A DNA stretch of 64,000 nucleotides from Chrysomallon squamiferum (lineage: Eukaryota; Mollusca; Gastropoda; Neomphalida; Peltospiridae). The stretch covers positions 1,494,943 through 1,558,942 of the forward strand of contig CM022672.1 of NCBI GenBank assembly GCA_012295275.1. The letters run 5' to 3'. Numbering within the stretch: the stretch's first letter is position 1; each line of letters begins with the position of its first letter. The translations under genes were made by a program, and so were the position numbers. Shown here one piece after another: positions 60,776 through 64,000 of the stretch. Under the pieces are notes generated by a model. The model saw only the letters and a program-made list of their open reading frames with translations. It ran no database searches and was not told the origin of the DNA.

Positions 60776-61790
60776 ACTGATGAAATAATGAACTAGCTGG
60801 AAAAGAAAAATAGCACAATGTTATTCTTAAACTGGCATTTTCAGTTTCAGTGATCTCTGATACAGCTAGATCCATGTACACTCATATTACAATGAAGTGG
60901 TTGGAACGAGAAAACACTCTAATGGCTTGCTGTGGATGAATGACAAGAACTCTATTTTAACTTTTTTCAGTCATCTTTATTTGCTTCCTCCTAACCCACA
61001 ATTTATGGCATCTCATTATAACATGCAGTATTTCTACACCTTTCCCTGCATACCACAACATACAGCATTTACTTCTGATACACAGAGCAACTGTGATTAT
61101 AAACTACACCATAAACCTGTCATAAAAGAAGCCTCGTGCAAACATTCCACCCTTTTGAAGAGCAGTCCAATAGTAATATTGAACCCATTCATGGCCAGGG
61201 TTAATGTGGAAGGTAGCCATTAACCTCAGTTTATAGTAATCACCCAGTGTATAATATAAACATATTAGTACCTGCACTTGAAACATACTGGCTGTATTGA
61301 CATACACTGTGCAGATAATGGATGAATGGTAAAAACATAAGTGAGCATTATGTCTGGTAATACAGATAATAATAATAATAATAATAAGAATAAGAAGAAG
61401 AAGAAGAAGAAGAATAGTAGTGAATATAATATTATTGTTATTATTATAGTTGTTGTTGTCACTGTTGTTATGTATATTGTTAATATTGTAGTTGTTGTTG
61501 TTGTAGCAGCTCTTATTATTATTCATTTATCTGTGCATGTATGTACTTATTTATTTATTTATTATGATCTATCATATTTCACATAAAAATATGATATATG
61601 CCACTCCATGAGATTAAAATATCAGTTTATAGCATGAATGTTTAAGTATGCCTATCACTGACACAAGACCTCTTTCAAAAAATAAAACAAGCAATGATAC
61701 ATTCATTTCCTTAAGCACTTCTGCCAACACAGGAAAACATGAAGAGAGGCACAAAATAATACACCAGTCACTAATCATTAAAAAAAAAAA
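60776..61790. other. Unassigned sequence with AAT/AAG repeats
   Basis: An open frame of 108 codons at 60897-61223 has no recognisable protein features. Trinucleotide repeats occupy about 61366-61416, with TTG/TTA repeats to 61560. No gene is supported. Confidence 0.5.
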
Positions 61791-61799
61791 AAATCTGGC

Positions 61800-62270
61800 T
61801 TTACACCATCCCTAATTAAAAGTCCGGTTGGACAGTATCTCTTGTAAGAAAGCTCTTCAGGCAATATTTCTTAATCAGAAGCCAAGGTTCACAATATCCC
61901 TAAGTCAGATAGGATGGGTTAATAATATCTGTTAATAATCTGGGTTGAACATATCCCTTAATATGCCGTCAGTGTTGACAGTATCCTTTGTATCAGAATT
62001 TAGTGTTGACTGTCTTCTCATATTCAGCTGTATAAAATCAGGGTGGCTAATTTCTCCTGTATCTGAATTTGAGTTGGGAGTTCCTTAATATGAAATATAG
62101 CTAAACAGTGTCCCTAAATTCGAATTCTGGATTGACAATATTCATTTAATCTGAAACCAGAGTTGGCAAAATTCAATAATCAGTTGAAGATATTCCTTAA
62201 CATGACATCAGGGTTGACAATTCCCCTTAATCTTAAACCTGAGTTAACAACATTCTGTGATCAGTATCTG
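61800..62270. repeat. Degenerate tandem array, unit about 40-45 bp
   Basis: Roughly ten diverged copies share a pattern of cag-gttgacaatatccctta followed by atctgaaatc. Recognisable cores occur near 61828, 61888, 61945, 61978, 62050, 62130 and 62210. Confidence 0.6.
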
Positions 62271-62815
62271 ACAAGTATCCCAGAGGATCTTAACAAAAGA
62301 TTAATCCTGTTATGATAACCTCCAAAAAAACACAATAAATAACGCAAGCAAATCTCTTTTAGACGACACTAATATTTTTACTTCATCCGTGCCTGTCTTG
62401 CAGAAAAGACACAGTATCAAGTTTTAAAAACTTGGTGTTGAATATTTGTAATGGAGGAGGACAGAGACAGAAATGGAAACATCAACATGAAAGTGATCTG
62501 GCCACACAAAGGAAGCCATGCAGGTACATGCAAATGAAGCTGTCACACACGAAACGACACCATGCAGATTGCAAGAACAATATTTGTAGTGGGCTGGGGA
62601 TGGGGAAAAAGAAAACATCTTGGAAATATTTGCAATGGCTTTGAGTATAGAAGAAAAATGAAAAACAAAATAGTTATTTTAGAGTAGAACAATGAAGAAG
62701 AGAAGTTATTTGTGTTTTGGTGTCTTCAAGAAAATGTATGTATAGAAACTGACTGAGGTAGCTGGATGGATGAATGAATGAATGCATATACATACAAACA
62801 CAACCATACCATATA
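62271..62815. other. Unassigned unique sequence
   Basis: Non-repetitive sequence without splice-bounded open frames or RNA signatures that I can recognise. Confidence 0.4.
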
Positions 62816-63000
62816 TATACAAATACATATATACTTTCTCTGTTTCTCTAAAAAGAAAAACATACTATTTTTTTTCAGTTTCTCTCTCTTTCTCTAATAA
62901 CACACACACAAAACACAAACATATATATATGCACATCTACACACAAATACATATATACTTTCTGTTTCTCTAAAAAGAAAAACATACTATTTTTTTTCAG
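62816..63000. repeat. 124-bp direct duplication
   Basis: The block from acaaatacatatatactttc to actattttttttcagt appears at about 62819-62880 and again at about 62943-63001, separated by CA/TA-rich sequence. It is followed by (TC)n(AC)n at 63001-63066. Confidence 0.85.
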
Positions 63001-63022
63001 TCTCTCTCTCTCTCTCTCTCTC

Positions 63023-63069
<47 letters not shown>

Positions 63070-63114
63070 CATGCACACATGCTGAGACAAACTCTCTCAC
63101 CCTTCCATCGTACA

Positions 63115-64000
63115 TTAAGCCAAGTTTGCAGGCACTTATTTAGCAGTGGTTAGTTACAGAGAGAGAGCCTGGTTGTCTGAGTTATTAAAATTAGTAGCCA
63201 GTGATCACAGAGAGGACATCAGAACCTAAGTGGAATCATAACTGACAGTTTGTGTCCACGGTTACGTCCTAATGTGCAGATAAGTCAGAAGTTGGCAGAA
63301 TCAATATGAAGCAAATGACTGCAAAAGTTCACAATCAATATTTTCAATTAGAATGTGGATAATAAAAAAGAATCCTGGGACTTCATAATTTTTTATTATT
63401 ATTTTTTTTTTCATCTTGGGACTTCGTCATTTTTTTATTATGATTATTTATTGTTTTTTTGAGGGGGGTTCAACCTTGTGACTTCGTTATTTTGTACTAT
63501 TATTATTATTATTGTTTTAAACAATAGTAATATATCATTTTTTTTCTTTTAACTTTATTTTTTAAAAATCTGAATAATAAGGAAAAGCTTATGTTAAATG
63601 AAGCTGTAAAGAAAAAGAAATGGTTGTTTAATGAGATATCAGCATGTGTTGTGTAACTGGAAGCTTTCTGATGTCAAATGAAGCTAATAAAGGTTAAAGG
63701 AAACCTGTTTTAAAATTCAATTAAATTCAGTACACTCAACAAAGAAAACTGTCTCCAGAGGTAAAGAATAAATGTCATATTTTAATAATGCATATTTGTT
63801 TACAAAAAAAATCTCATTAGTATCCTGTATGAAACTTTTATAATGGAGAGAAAATATTGTTATCACATTAGGACGCAACTGTGGACACAAACTCTGAGTT
63901 ATGAATCCACTTTGATGTCCTCTCTACTAATTTTAATAACACAGATAACCAGGCTCTCACTCTGTAACTAATTAAATAAGTGTCTGGAAACTTGACTTAA
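63115..64000. mobile_element. TIR-bounded non-autonomous DNA element (MITE-like)
   Basis: The left arm 63115-63276 is the imperfect inverted repeat of the right arm 63864-64000. Outer ends read ttaagccaagtttgcaggca and, inverted, ttaagtcaagtttccagaca; inner ends read cgtcctaatgtg. Both outer ends show TTAA, which could be a target duplication as in piggyBac-type insertions or part of the arm. The roughly 590-bp interior is AT-rich, has three imperfect copies of cttgggacttcgt-like sequence at 63375-63500, and has no transposase frame. Confidence 0.75.

Noticed and set aside
60897-61223. 108-codon open frame
   Set aside because: No recognisable motif, ordinary AT-rich intron composition, no splice or promoter evidence.

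Overview
This window is AT-rich eukaryotic genomic DNA, most likely from a mollusc. Its genes are split by GT-AG introns, and it carries very long dinucleotide and trinucleotide microsatellites. Decayed copies of a tRNA-derived SINE carry the central block I know from molluscan SINEs. I see no bacterial operons, CRISPR arrays or phage genes. The species cannot be named from the sequence.

Two protein genes are supported, and they face each other tail to tail. On the plus strand, positions 177-1945 hold the last four visible exons of quinoid dihydropteridine reductase (QDPR), cut at the 5' side by the window edge. On the minus strand, positions 44620-10704 hold fifteen exons of an adhesion GPCR of subfamily A, closest by eye to ADGRA3 (GPR125). 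All exon phases agree, and the exons join into 1577 codons plus a stop. In order they encode three leucine-rich repeats, an LRR C-terminal cap, an Ig domain, a hormone-receptor motif, a GAIN domain with GPS, seven transmembrane helices, and a cytoplasmic tail of about 650 residues ending in the PDZ ligand ETSV. The signal peptide and first exon(s) are not in the window, so the intron upstream of 44620 exceeds 19 kb.

Layout: 1-1945 QDPR; 1946-10703 intergenic, with two old decayed tandem arrays at 7600-9440; 10704-16041 the receptor's GPS, 7TM and tail exons; 16042-22902 an intron with a 28-bp minisatellite; 22903-25643 Ig, HRM and GAIN exons; 25644-44620 LRR and LRRCT exons scattered through repeat-rich introns; 44621-64000 intron or 5' flank with microsatellites, SINE remnants, minisatellites, and a TIR-bounded element (63115-64000) ending at the window edge.

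The two genes have unrelated roles: tetrahydrobiopterin recycling and cell-surface adhesion or planar-polarity signalling. Their adjacency is notable because, from memory, the human orthologues both lie on 4p15. I found no wholly new system. The most interesting points are a tandem triplication of a 3' splice site inside the receptor gene, its unusually long tail with YQPA repeats, the GPS cysteine pattern, the terminal TIR element, and a cluster of AGGTCA half-sites in an intron.
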